A DNA stretch of 64,000 nt. Origin: Ursus arctos. Its lineage: Eukaryota > Chordata > Mammalia > Carnivora > Ursidae. Within the stretch, counting starts at the first letter, position 1; each line of letters starts with the position of its first letter. The position numbers and the translations under genes are program-made. The stretch is from the NCBI RefSeq assembly GCF_023065955.2, contig NW_026622952.1:32412313-32476312 (forward strand), in the 5' to 3' direction. Shown here piece by piece: positions 47,676-60,215 of this stretch. The notes beneath the pieces were generated by a model. That model saw nothing but the letters and a program-made list of their open reading frames with translations. It did no database searches and was not told the DNA's origin.

Positions 47676-48725
47676 AAAAACAGAAAAACAAAACAGGAAA
47701 CCCTCAGTCTAGTGCCAGCAAGACATTCTGACAATAGGTCCCCAAGAGCCAAGTGTCATTTCATGAGAAAAAAGCTAACAAATATAAACTGTCCTCTCTC
47801 CCCACACCTTTGCTTTGTGATCAGATCTTACTATGTAATGAAGGGAAACAATACTATTATTACTTGCTCATGAAGTGTCCGCTTTTGATTTGTCTTGTAA
47901 TTTATCTTCAATTCAACTGATATTGATTTCGTGGGGAAAATTGCATAATCTCCAAGGAAATTTTTAAAGGACTAATCTTAGTTTGTGCTTTATTTTTGTT
48001 TCCACTGGTTTATTCTTCCCAGTGATTTATCTACCTAATAACATTATAGATAAAACCTGGTCTTTCAATTTATTTCTTCAAGAGCTGTTCATGTTTGAGC
48101 ACGCTTTGTCCTTAATTGCCTGGGGATTTTAGATAGCCCTGTCTTTAGTGGTCTGAAACTAGTTGCAATATAAGTAATTAAGGCACTGAGCAACAGAAGT
48201 CTACAAATTGCTGTTTTGCTACCATGTGTGATATTTAACTAATTGCTCATTGCTGTGAAAACCTTTAACTTCATAGATGTCATGATTTTAAAGTGAATAA
48301 ACATTCCTTTTGTATTTATTAAAATAGCGTAGTGTAATAGTGAAAGCTTCCAAGCATGTTAGAACACCACCTCTACTGTATGCTGTGCTGTTTCATTTCA
48401 GATTGTTGAAATTTTCAGCCATTCCTTAGAAAACTGTAAAATACCTCTGTGTCTACTGGGAGATGATAGGAGCTAGTGAGGATCCAGTTACAAGCAAGTA
48501 AGAGAACTGGCCCCTGGCCCACCCCGTCTACTCGCCCTACGTTTACTTCTCTGGCCCTATTGCTGCATCAGTGAAGTTAGGGAATACATTAAATGATCGT
48601 AAATGGACTTTTCAGCTGAGTGTCTTCATGGGAGAATCAAGAGGATGTACATGGAGCGAAATGCATGCCTTGTATCATTGAAACATTATAATTCAAATAC
48701 ATATCTAGAAGAAAGTTTTTGAAAA
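47676..48725. other. Unique sequence
   Basis: No gene or assigned repeat. No CpG-rich stretch. Confidence 0.45.
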
Positions 48726-48735
48726 AAGAAAATTT

Positions 48736-48895
48736 TAAGATTTTATTTATTCATGAGAGAGAGAGAGAAGGAGGCAGAGGGAGTTGCAAGCTTCCGGCTG
48801 AGCAAGGAGCCCTATGTGAGACTCAATCCCAGGACCCTGAGATCATAACCTGAATCAAAGGCAGACGCTTAATGGACTGAGCCACCCAGGCACCG
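48736..48895 (-). mobile_element. Carnivore SINEC, shortened, minus strand
   Basis: The plus strand carries TTAAGATTTTATTTATTCAT, a GAGAGAGAGA tract, CTCAATCCCAGGACCCTGAG and TGAGCCACCCAGGCACC. It lacks part of the body, so it is only about 160 bp. The duplication GAAAATTT (48728-48735 and 48896-48903) is short. Confidence 0.92.
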
Positions 48896-48903
48896 GAAAA
48901 TTT

Positions 48904-49885
48904 GTTTTTCATTAGTCATTCTTTTGTGCCTAACTATCAACACATTAGTAAAGCCTTTACCTGAGCCTGAAAATTAAAATAATATTCTTGGCCAGTCTGA
49001 CAAATGCTGCTGTAGGGAAGAATTTTCTTGGCTGCAGAAGAAGGAATGGCCTTTGTGTCTGCTTAAAACATATTCAGGAAGCGGGATGCGTAAACTTGCT
49101 CTTAAGTTCACATCATGCATCGTGAATTCTGTATCTGCTATGTGTTTTTTTGTTGTTATTTCTTTGAAATTTTGTGTGCAGCCTTTCTCCCCCTTGTGGC
49201 TCGGTGCCGGGTGTGATAACAATGCCCCCCCCCCCCCCAATTCACAATGAGTAAATAGCAACAGTTCCTTTAATCCTCTCTCAAAGAAGAATTTGATGCC
49301 TTGCAAGACATTTTCTTCTTCCCCCAGCCTTTAAAATGACCTTAATCTGCAGACACAATCGGGCATCGTCGCTGCCTGTAATAGAGATGTCAGTGTTAGA
49401 AGGCGTACCTTTCAACAGTTTGCATCCTGGATTGATCGCAAGTTGGAAGATTTCATTCCGAGAAGGCTGGCAGTTGAGGGCAAGGAAGATGTACTTGAAA
49501 CATTGTCTAAGGGATTTGTTTTTTGTTGTTTTGGTTTCCAACAAGAGAAGGAAACGGATTTAAATCGGAAGACGACTTTATAAAAGAGGGGCTGCTTTAA
49601 AGCAGTGAGAAAGAACAATATTTTTATTCCAAGACACATGAAGCTTGTTTTTATCCCTACCTGCCTGAGGTGCTGTTTGCAGAGTTTCTCTGCCGGCAGC
49701 TGAGGTTTTTATCAATGAGAATCATGAAGCCTTGGTGAAGGAATACATAGAAGGGAGATAACAGCTCTTACTAGGCCTTTTCAGCCATCTGGTATAAAAT
49801 TCGCTTTTATTTTTGCAAACGAAACGTTCATTTATAGAATTGTCTCTGTCCTGGAAATCATCCATCTTTATTAGAAGGCTGATTC
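48904..49885. other. Unique sequence, conserved-element-like
   Basis: Rather CpG-bearing for this window (for example at 49081, 49358, 49366, 49404). A 14-nt C run lies at 49225-49238. Several frames of 65-110 codons occur on both strands but none shows a protein family or splice context. It could be a conserved regulatory segment; a single sequence cannot tell. Confidence 0.4.
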
Positions 49886-49888
49886 TTC

Positions 49889-49907
49889 CACCACTAGGTG
49901 GCAGTGT
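49889..49907 (+). promoter_or_regulatory. CTCF-like motif, forward
   Basis: CCACTAGGTGGCAGTG at 49891-49906 fits the CTCF core CCASYAGRKGGCR at every constrained position. CTCF binds this zinc-finger motif and can anchor cohesin loops, with motif direction mattering. Binding in any cell is not shown by sequence. Confidence 0.6.
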
Positions 49908-51430
49908 AGTCACACACTTATGGTTATTCACGTGCCGGCTTGGCTTACTGGCACCTCGTGCATCCTGATATTCATGTCTCCTTTATCCAAAGGACAAGCA
50001 TATCTGTACTAAATGATTTACTCTGTACAACAAACTCTGAAATTTCCACTTGTATTTGCTTTTATTTTCAAAGAAAACACTTGGATAAATTTTCAACGCA
50101 GTAAGTAGTTCACGTTACCCTGTAGTTCTTCAACTTTTTTTTTTTTTTTTTAATTTAAAATGCTCACAAGGAAAATGTTTTTATGGAGGATATTTTTTAA
50201 AAATGAGCAACTCAAGAGGTGTTACTGTTTAAAAAATATCTGAACAACAGAAAATCACAAAGCTTAAATCTGTCTCAAAATTTTTTGTTTGTTTTTTTAA
50301 AGGAGCAAATGGGAATATCTGATTCAAATTTGAGTCTTACCAAGGGCCTAACTATGTGAATTATTTAATGTATTCATTTAAAATATTTTTACATTAGCCT
50401 TTGCAGAACTAGCTATGTTTATAAGGATGCGTTTTACATTGTTATACTTTCTGTGTGGTTTAGAATAATTTGTGTAGATTATTATAAAGTCTTTTCTGGA
50501 TATATCCTAATAATAACTGGGGTAGTCTCTTGGATCCCTATGTAGAGAACTTTGTAGTATCCCATTTCATATATTTTTTGGCAGACTTCCATGTTTCAGG
50601 CTGTCTTTATCACCTTCTTTGACACACAAAGTGCAGTATCCGCAATTTGGAAAAGAAAAAAAAAAAAAATCAATGAAATTATTTCCTGCTTCTCATGACT
50701 TTCGTTGTACTAAAATTCAGTCCCAAATAGGTAAATGTCTAACTAAACTTTTTTGCATATGCCAAATCTAAACTTTATTCTTTATTTGGCATTCTTGTGC
50801 ACTCTTACTCTGATACTTTATAGAAACGCTGGTTTAGAGAAAATCCTGGTTTAGAGGAAATCCTCATTGCTCCTCTAAGTGCTTAAGTCAGGGGGAATAA
50901 GTGCAGCTTCTTCCTGAGGAGGGACCCCCACATGAACTGTCATCTCTTCATCACAGAGGGATTCTGCATCCCTTGAGCCATGCTGCACACCCAGCTGTTG
51001 TGTGAGGTTGGGGAGTCCTCTGTTCTGTTCCAGGAGGAAAGCACCCATTGGAAGGAAGACCTTATTGAGAGAGACAATGGGCAAATCCAGAAGGCTGTTT
51101 GTTTTGTGGGCTGACTAGAAGAGTGTTGGGACTCCATGTGTGTCCACAGTGGTAGGCTACTGGAACTTTGCAATAATGTGATAAAAGCATGTAACACACT
51201 GTTAAATCTAGTAAAATAGCTTTTCCTTGATGGGCCCTCTTCAAAGCATGAATCTTCCAGGCTTTATAAATTCTGAGACTTCATTTTTCATTTTTCCATA
51301 AATATTTTTTTTTCTATTTATTCCCTTGATAGGTGGGGAATGGTAGTGTAGGAAGAAAAGGGGTATCATAAATTCCTATGGGCAGCTTTATCTCCCTTAG
51401 GTCTTCTGGTGCCCTTGGCTTCATCAGTGC
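49908..51430. other. Unique sequence between two CTCF-like motifs
   Basis: A poly-T run lies at 50137-50151 and an A run at 50655-50670. The part 50875-51250 has a few frames on the minus strand without recognisable family. No gene is seen. Confidence 0.4.
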
Positions 51431-51432
51431 TC

Positions 51433-51452
51433 ACAGTGCCCCCTGGTGGCAG
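51433..51452 (-). promoter_or_regulatory. CTCF-like motif, reverse
   Basis: On the minus strand it reads GCCACCAGGGGGCACTG, almost the ideal CTCF consensus. It faces the 49.9 kb motif, which points the other way. This is the strongest motif match I noticed in the window. Confidence 0.68.
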
Positions 51453-53360
51453 AATAGATCCGGGCTGTGCTCTGCGGTGAATGCCCTACTGCTAATATTC
51501 GTAATCATTTTAATTGTTCTTATTCGATTTTTTTGAGATGCATTTCATCAGATCATCTTTCGTTTCTATAAACAACAAGATTTCATTCTTGAACTCATAC
51601 GTCAGGTTTTATGCCAGGCGTTGGGGTGGTAAAGACAACTTGAAGGGGCAAGCACTGGGTTCTCTGTTATATCCGCTGACCCAGCTGTCATCTGGGAGGC
51701 AGGAGATTGAATAAGGTTGCTACTCTACAGCTCTTCCTTCTGTGTGATGTTGTTACTGGGTTTATAAGGATGTGACAGGGATTATGTACAAACCAGAATG
51801 CATAATTTTTCCCCAGAGAACAATTCAGGTCCTGGGGATCCTGGCATGCAACACAGAGGAACACATAGATTTTCTTTCATCTCCGTGTTTCATTGCTCTA
51901 GTCATTTAAATTTAATGCCCAAACAATTGACTTTTCAATATTTAAATTCCCCAAATTGAATGACATGACCACCCTATTACTTGTCACATTTTGGCTTTTT
52001 CTGAAGACTTTCATTATTTATCTACATTGATTGGGTGACCTTTGCCATCTCTTTGCCAGCCTTTAAAAGATTTAAGTCTTCCATACATATAATCTGGCTG
52101 CATTCTCCCCCAAATTAATTAGTATTATTGGTCTCCTGTCATATATTTATGAATTGTGCTTCCTTTACCTCTGCACCTGCTCTGACTCATTTCACAGCCA
52201 TGTTTTCTTTATAAAATATGAAGACTAACCTTTATTGCACAACCAAATAAAAACTGTACTAATTTTAGGGAACTAGAATTTAGTACGTTCCTATCAAGAT
52301 GTGCTTGCTCTTCTCATGCTGAAAATACTGTAGATATCAATTACTACATATCAAACAATACGTGGAAAATGTGTAAAGACAGTGCTATTTAAAGTTGATC
52401 AAAATGAAAAATTTCTAGATTTTTTCTAGCTCTGCAATAAAGAAGAATTATAACATAGCTTTAAGTAGCTTTCATTTCCCCAGTTCACTGCAGGGTTTCA
52501 CACTACTAAAGTTATATTTTGAACTATGTAGAATTTTCCAGACTTTTAAAGGAAGAATTGTAAAGGCCTTTTCCTTGTGATATAAAATAAGTACACTTAG
52601 AATACTGAAAGAAAACTGCCTACAGTCCTATCATGTGGGAAATTAGGAAGTAAGAGTGCAGTAAGTCTAAGGAGATTTGTATGGATGTTTGGAATAAATG
52701 TTGATGCATAAATTTTCAAACACTTTCCCAGAAGTTTCTGAAGAATCCATGACTTCCTGCCGTACTCAGGCATGGTGGGTCATCTATAGTAATGTGAAAT
52801 TTGGAGTCAAAGTGGGCTTCACATCCTTGTATCTCTTGTACCATGTCTTCATCCTTAAGAATGTGGCACCACAATTCAGCGAAATGAGAATGAAGCCTCA
52901 CTTGACTCAGAGCTGTTATGTTAGGTTTGCAGGCAATGTTATATCCAACTTGAGCTTGCAAATAAGCAGTTATGGTGTTTTTAAGAATTACAAATCAAAA
53001 CATTTATTTTGTTCTTTTGCGTGGACAGTATTAATACATTGCTACTATAGCAATGCCTGCTGTCTCCAGCTTGCAAGTGAGAGTCAGCAGTAACTGTACA
53101 CTCAGTGAGGAGGGCATTATATTAAATGCACAATGACTAGCTGGGTAAAACATGATATAACATGTACGTTTTGCTGAGTTCTCAGATCTTATCATAAACT
53201 GCCAAATACTAAATGGAGTTAGTTTCTAGACATAAAATTTTGGCTCTAAAGAGAGTTTAGCTCACCAAGCTTCCTGCTTCCTGGGAGTTTTGATTTTTTT
53301 TTTCCCCTGCTAAAGGTTTTTCCTCTTAAAGAACAGTCTGTTAAAGATGAAGTAAGAGCA
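51453..53360. other. Unique sequence, no gene seen
   Basis: A 131-codon plus-strand frame (52698-53093) and an opposing 81-codon frame have no recognisable domain and no retrocopy hallmark such as a poly-A tail. I do not call them genes. Confidence 0.4.
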
Positions 53361-54640
53361 GCTTGTTGTTGTTGTTGTTATCGTTGCTTAAATTTATCAA
53401 TTTTTGGTGAAGAGTTTGAGACAGGGATGGGGTATTTTGATGGAATACAGAGGAGAGCCAGATTTCTAGGACCTGGTGACGCAGGGTGGGCAGAGGTCAA
53501 TGAGGAGCATGTGGGCAGAGGCTTTGCCTGAAATACAGAGGACTGAGAACTCAGAGCTCAGGGTGACCTTATTGGTAACAGTGGGGAGAAAGGAACCCAC
53601 TTAGAATGATCTACATCTAATTTACAGTGTTGCCATTGACCACAATAAGAAAACACAACACGATAGCTTCCAGGTCTGGTATCCCACCAAACGTATACCT
53701 TGGTGGGGGGAAAACTCCAAGCTTGCTTACTCCTGTCTCTGCTTCTCTATTTTCTTCAGTGCCTCCTATTTTAACGGTGTTTGGGCGTCTTCCACTTTCC
53801 TTACTCCTGGTCCAGAATTATCCAAGTTAGGCTTACATAAGTTTACTTTCAAAGAACAGGTAAAAGAAGGCCAATGACATATCTTAAAAGACCAGTGGTA
53901 TGTAAGTTTGGACATGTGTTTGTGGCAGTACTATTTTGCAAAAAAATGGAGAGTTTCAGTGACTTGGCCAAAGCCGTGTCTTCTTTCTCTGCACAATCGT
54001 TTCCAAAGCACAAGGTGGCTTCTCAAAAGGAGGCTGTGTCTTATTTATCATTTGTCAATGTAGAGTAACTGCACCGAGAACTCACCGGTACTCAGCATGT
54101 TACACGTCCTTCCTGACACTGCTTACATGTGAGCATAGTGAATACAAAGTATACGGTATTGCCAGAAGGATAGCATACATTGTAGGTATTTATGAAATGC
54201 ACATGAATGTTTGCGACCTTCTTTATGAGATATTAATTTGAACATCAAGTACTGTCTACTATTCAGTAAGCATTGATGATACTGTGAAGTGACTTGTCCT
54301 GTGTGTTTGAGGTGAAGAAAAGGAAGGACTTCGGTGCCTCATCATCTCCTTGAGCCTTACCCAACATTTAAAACAATACAAAAAACAGACAGACTAAAGT
54401 TTACTTAGGACTGGGTAAAAACTAAGAAGAAATCACTCTTCTTGAAACGCATGAAAATAAATACTTCCTATTAAAATGAATTTTGAATCAGGTAATGTAT
54501 CATTTTTGCTTTGGTAGAAACCTTCAGGGTAAGGTTCTAAAATCTTTAGGGCAGTAGCTTAATTTGTCTTGTGTTTTGGGATGGTACACTTTTCTTGATT
54601 CTGCCTGGCTTCCTGGGAATGCATGGAGTCGAGTCTGGTA
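53361..54640. other. Unique sequence with (TTG)n
   Basis: A short (TTG)n run lies at 53363-53379. Positions 53410-53590 are purine-rich but unassigned. No gene is seen. Confidence 0.4.
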
Positions 54641-54643
54641 AGG

Positions 54644-54676
<33 letters not shown>

Positions 54677-54677
54677 C
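54644..54677 (+). repeat. (AAC)11 microsatellite
   Basis: A pure AAC-unit run of about 11 copies. The opposing minus-strand frame here (poly-leucine) is an artefact of the repeat. Confidence 0.97.
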
Positions 54678-57420
54678 CTAACCCAAAGCAGTCTAAATCT
54701 GCTCCAAGTGGTTAAAATCATGAAAGTCATCTTAGAATTCAATGATTGTAATTCCAGTTCTGATAACTCTTACATTTGTGTTTGAGAACTTGGTGGCCAT
54801 GTCTTTCCCATCTCCATTTCTAATGTAGCACCCTAACTTAGATATTCATGTTACCATTTATGGTACGTAGTCTGTAGCCCAAGAGAAGAAATGCTGAGTC
54901 AGTTCTTCTAGATACCTTAGGTATTTCAGGTAATGTCCTCCAAGTGTATTGACTCTTTTATGTCTTAGTAATGATCATATGTCGTGGAAGATTTAACATG
55001 CATCATTTTCCAATTTAGTGCAATGAGTAGTATCTCCTGTGTGAGAATATGGCATATGTAATCTATAAGCAAATAAGCAACTTTGCACATTAAATTGTCT
55101 CCATTGCCCTATTCAGTATTACTTAGTGATCGGAAAGAATCCAGTCATTTCCCAAAGCACCTGGCCAAGTGATAGAATTTTCACCTTGGAAAATATATGA
55201 TTCAGTGAAATTTATATGAGATGCATCTGCCTTGTCAAGTGCTAACTTAAATATTTTTCCACAGGAAATATTATTTCCTCACCCCTGCCTGTGGCTTCCA
55301 TGGCTATTCATAAAGTTAGCCTAGAATGGGGATTTCAAGGGTGACAAAATGTCATTTCCATAATAAATGTTACTCTCATATTCAGTTTCAAGGATTCCTT
55401 ATCAATAATTTAGAAAGAATTAATAATATATTTATAACACATGCTAGAAGTAGGATAAAATTATTTATAAATGCTCAATAAATGTTTGATAACGCTTTTG
55501 CCATCCATGTTATAAATGATAAATAGGTGGCTATAGATACCGTGTTAAAAATTAATGCCCAGTGGTTATGGTTATTCTATAATGGCTTGAAAAAAGTTAT
55601 TAAAAGAGTGAATTAACCTCATACATGTATTCTATAAGCCAATTATGGCAAACTATATAAGCTTTAGAGTGGTTTGTAGGAATTGTTGGTTATTATAGCT
55701 AATGATATTTATTCAGTGCTAGTAATTTATTGCACAAAATACCAAACACACTGAGATACAGTTTCTCAGTCCTAAATTCCCAATCAATAGTTGTCAAACT
55801 GGGCTTCATTACATCCTGAAGTACGACTGTTTTAAGGAAATTATGTTTAGATCATTTACACTCAAATACAAACTCCAAACTGCACTTTTATGTAAGGAGA
55901 AAGGAAAAGGTTGTAGCATTGGACTGCAGGTTCCTAGGGAGATTTGTGACATGGGGTTGTCACACATTCTGTTGAACTTTTAGGAAGAGAAGCAGGGAGT
56001 ACAAAGTAAGAGGGGGCATCTTGCAGATTAGTTGGGTCTACTCTGGGAAGTTTTTGGGATTCCAGGTATGTCATCCAGTTCTCTGTCACATCCCAGAAAG
56101 AGGAACTACCTTACTGGCCAGTCTGTGTAAGGTGTGAGCCAACCCCCTAGACAGTCCACATTATGTATTTCTATGCGTGTATAACACTTTGAAAACTCAG
56201 CATTTGCGTTAAAACCATGCAGTATCCTTATCTCTATCCATATCTGGTAAAGTTATATTCTTGCTTAACTTTTCTCAATGGCTCCCCATTGCTTGCAGAT
56301 GATGTTTAAACTAATTTGCATTTTAATATAGCGAGGGTGCCAGGATACTAGATTGGAAGTTTCAATTTAGGCACCAAAGATATATCAGATACCAAAGACA
56401 CGTGAGACAGATCAAAATGCAGATATAGCAGGAGCGAGATGTAGTTGGAATGTGACTCCAACCTGCTCTACAAAGGAGAAGGAGAGGCTACCACCTTTTA
56501 ACTCGTGTCTGCTGTCAGGAGCGTTTAAGGAGACCACTCGGAGAATTTGACGTATGTCTAGTAATCTACCGCAAAGATGAGTGGCTCTGTCTTGTGGCCT
56601 AATGCAGAGGACAGAGTGAGAAAGAGCTGCTGTCTCTATCATGTCAAAGGTACATGGATTCCTAGGGACAAAATGTGAAAGCCTCAAGAACGATTCTCAT
56701 CTGGGTTATTCTAAAAGGATCCTGCTTAAGAAATGCTTTGCGAAACGGCATAGGGCTCCAATAAAAAGAGGGTTGTAGGAGAGGCAGAAGAGCTAAGTGG
56801 GAGTGGTGGAGGAAGCTGTCCTGCAAGAGCTGGCTTTAAATCGCTGCTACAGGCATCCATGTACCATCCACCAAACTGAATCAAGATTTAGGCAGCCAAC
56901 CGTGCTGAGTGTGAACTGCATGGCGGGGGGGACACGGCCCTATCAGGTGCTGTGGGAAATGATTAATGAAGCCTTTTCTGTCCACAGCTCTGTGCCAATT
57001 TAATGCACAAAGAAAGTCACACGCACCAACCTGGCACCAGCATACTAATCTTTATTAATAAAAACAGTTTCGTAGCTGTGTAGAAACAGGCGTAAACATA
57101 CAGTGACCACAATATAAAGCACATGATGTTCCTGGAGCCAATTTAAAGAACTGTAACCCGGTAAGGACAACTGAGCATCCCCACAGACAGGGGAAGCAGA
57201 TGTGAAAGACGCTGAGGGAGCAGAGGAAGATTTAGCAAGGAGAACTGGACATAGAATTCGAGGAAGGATGCATGACACACAGTGTGTATTATCCCAGTAT
57301 GTGAGAGAGTGAGTTCTATGTGGAAATGTAAAGTAGGTTTGCTTTACTGGAGCAAAAACAGTGAAATTAAAGACTAAGAAATTGAAGAAATTGAAGAGTC
57401 AACTAAAAACTCAGCAATGA
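54678..57420. other. Unique sequence, weak L2-like part
   Basis: Positions 55455-55490 contain AAATGCTCAATAAATGTTTG, which resembles an L2 or MIR end. No gene is seen in the rest of the interval. Confidence 0.4.
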
Positions 57421-57424
57421 CCTC

Positions 57425-57640
57425 TCCTCTGAACTCATATGCCATGCACTATCGAAGCGATTTATTTTGTACCTTCCAAGAACTGCCTTTCCTCATTAAT
57501 AATATTTGACTTTTTTGTCTCCTTAATTAAATCATAAGCTTTTGGGGAGCAGAAACTGCCTGCTATTCTTTGCCTGCTCCCAAGACACCAAGCCCTGGGC
57601 TGGGTACCTAACAGACATCCAATAATTATTTGTGGATTTC
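57425..57640 (+). mobile_element. L2 LINE 3' end
   Basis: It follows the L2 3' terminal region: CTCCTCTGAACTCATATGCC, an AATCATAAGCTTTTGGGGAG stretch, CCAAGCCCTGGGCTGGGTAC, CATCCAATAATTATTTGTGG. This is the best-preserved L2 piece in the window. Confidence 0.8.
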
Positions 57641-59120
57641 AGGATTAGTCGCAACGTCATGCAAAGACGGTCACTTTGTCTTCTTTACTTGACTTTATTG
57701 AATGCAATTGCAGTAATTAATTCAGTCAGGTCAGACCAGGACTCTGGCAGACCATGAAAATGGAAATTAAGGGACTGACTTGAGAAATATGGAGAAAAGC
57801 ATCAGTAGAATTTAGTGACACACTGGATAGACTATGACAGAAACTCAGGTGCCATTTTGGAAAATGCCAAAAGCGTCGTTGAGGGCAGAATCACCTAAGC
57901 AGGTGCCTTTATGCAATCAGGCAGCGCCACGAAAGATCTCGTTATCACAGGAGGCTTTTTCTCCGTCTCCTTCCTGGCTTGCAAATACTGTCAAGCTACA
58001 TTAGCACCGAAAGGAGTTAGATTGCAGTGACCTTTACTAATCCACTGCATTTATGTTTGTACTTTTCTTGCAATAAATGTAACATTACAATTATTAATGT
58101 CAGCATTTTCTTTGGAAACAGTGGTGAACTCATTAAGAACACTGCCAGGTGTTGCCAACCCCAGGTGTGAACCTCGTGGTTAGTGAGATGTAAATAACTC
58201 TTTATGGAAAATTTGCAGTCTAACGAATTAGCGGCCTCGCACAAAGCCAAACTAGTTTCCCGTGATTAGTTTCATTACACCACTAGCTGCTTTTGTGCAG
58301 GTCAAATAAGAAAGTAGCATATGCCCCTCCTTTTAGGATTTAAATCAGATTAGCATCTACCTTGTTGCCCACTGTTTCCAAAGATAACTGTCAGCCTTTT
58401 CACAAAAATGTTGAAAGGTCCACGCTGAAGTGCATGTCGGGACACTTGGTATGATTTTGCTCCCTTTCTCTGAGATCATGCCCTGTTAGCAGGAATGGGT
58501 TTTGCCCAACCACTAAGATATCGCCATACCCTTTGCAGCTCCCATATTACTTGCTATTTCAAGGAATGACATCTGCTGATGAGGGGAGAGATAGACAATG
58601 CTTTCAGATCCTTGTTCAACAGCTGCTCGGTGGCTAGCAGCTGGTTTGAGGTTCCTTTCCTGGTTTTGACGTGATTTCCCATTTCTCTTTCTATAATCTC
58701 TGAAACAAATGCCAACATGATTGTGATATGGAAAAAGCAAGCCTTTGGGGATCTAAAAGTCCAGATGAGCAAATCTGCTGGGCTACCCTGACTGCCTCTT
58801 GTGATTCTTTAACACGGTCCTCTAATACGTCCAGATATGTGAATGTTTGTGGATCCCAAGCAGTGTCATGATAACAGGGAAGATAAAAACATCTCTATGC
58901 ACCCCGACAGCTGTACTAAATATGTGGCACCCGGGAAGTATATTTGATTGATGTAGTTTAGACGTGATAATTTTTAAAACCGTCATTTTAAATTTTTTCT
59001 TTAGCTCAATTTTGGTTTGGTTTTTGTTTTTGTTTTTTTGCAATGTGGAGACTCTGTATTTTACTTATTTGACACTGCTCTCTATGTAGGTATTAACTGT
59101 GATCATCTCAATGAAGTATG
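57641..59120. other. Unique sequence, conserved-element-like
   Basis: Positions 57900-58320 hold words typical of non-coding regulatory elements: AGGTGT at 58147, AGGTGTGA at 58163-58170 (T-box half-site form), GATTAG and AACGAATTAG. No gene is seen. The claim rests on motif appearance only. Confidence 0.4.
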
Positions 59121-59124
59121 GTTG

Positions 59125-59295
59125 TATCGTAGAAGTCAGACACTGAGCTGTAAGGGCTTGGGCCAGTTCCTGCATCTTTTGGGCAAAGAACGGATAATAA
59201 TTCCAACCTCATAAGGTTGTAGTGACTAATGAATGAGATAATATGTAATTATCGATTAATGTGGACTATATTATGTGTTCATAAATGCTGGTGTC
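59125..59295 (+). mobile_element. MIR SINE relic
   Basis: It follows the forward MIR 3' half: GGGCCAGTTCCTGCATCTTT, ACGGATAATAATTCCAACCT, CATAAGGTTGTAGTGACTAA, TGAATGAGATAATATGTAAT, then ATAAATGCTGGTGTCC. Confidence 0.85.
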
Positions 59296-60025
59296 CTGCT
59301 GTTTCGGTCAAAGAGCGATCAATGGAATACAGTGCAGATTTTGGTTCTTCAGTAAATATGCATTGATTTCAGATAAATTATGTTGTTGATGCTGTTCATA
59401 TGTTTATATGAATTATCTCAAATGTCCTCCTGGCCCAATATCCTCACCTCCACCAACACCGCTCATGGGAAGCGCTCACCGTTAGGGAAGACTAAGTGTG
59501 TGCCACACGCGAGTGCCCATCTGTTACCACATCTGGAAGAGTCCAGATGTGTCTCTTCCTACAATTTCCGGATAGATGGATAAAGTTGAAGAGAAGCACT
59601 ATTTTTTAAGATTCAGTTTCCTTAGCTGTATGATATGAAAATTACAGTGGAATGCCTTCCTTGCCTTTATAACATTGCAAATATCAATTTAGTAAGTGGA
59701 AAGAGATGCTCTATAAATTGAAGGAACAGTTGCACTGGAAGTAGCCACACGAAGGCAAGGACTGTCTTTCTTATTGTTTTATGGTCATTTCTCGGACCAA
59801 TGCATTTAGTAGATTTTCGGCAAACATTCACTGAGTGTGATAGAAAGAACTGGAATCAACTAGGAGGTCTCATGAAAGGTGATTTAGAAGCCTGTCTTAC
59901 AGACTATGAACATCAATTCAGAAGAAATTAAATACAGCGAGTTTAGGTTTAGTGGAAAAATTCATTTAGTCATCTTAAGCTGCTCCTAGAAGGAAGTGTA
60001 CATATTTTTTTAATTCACAAAATAG
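59296..60025. other. Unique sequence with L2-like tail
   Basis: Positions 59745-59840 resemble an L2 end (GGCAAGGACTGTCTTTCTTA, then AAACATTCACTGAGTG). No gene is seen. Confidence 0.45.
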
Positions 60026-60029
60026 TTCT

Positions 60030-60215
60030 ATATTTGCTATGTGCCATTGTTAGTTCCTGTAATCCTCATAGTAATCCTATAAGGGTGGTACTCTGGTACC
60101 CTTTGTGCAAAGGAAGAGATGAAGGCAAAGGAAGGTTGAGTACCTCACCCTTGGTCCCACTGCTAGTTGGCCACAGTGGTCTGGTTTCCAGAGTCCATTC
60201 TACTCACATTATGTC
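60030..60215 (-). mobile_element. MIR SINE relic
   Basis: Reverse MIR order is clear on the plus strand: TATTTGCTATGTGCCATTGT, CTCATAGTAATCCTATAAGG, GAAGGTTGAGTACCTCACCC, then CAGAGTCCATTCTACTC. Confidence 0.82.

Noticed and set aside
52698..53093. 131-codon plus-strand open frame
   Set aside because: No recognisable family, no poly-A tail or target duplication, and an opposing frame overlaps it. Probably chance.
54644..54677. CRISPR-like short repeats
   Set aside because: A pure trinucleotide microsatellite in a mammalian genome; no spacers.
54524..54742. Minus-strand frame with a leucine run
   Set aside because: The leucine run is the (AAC)n microsatellite read in reverse.
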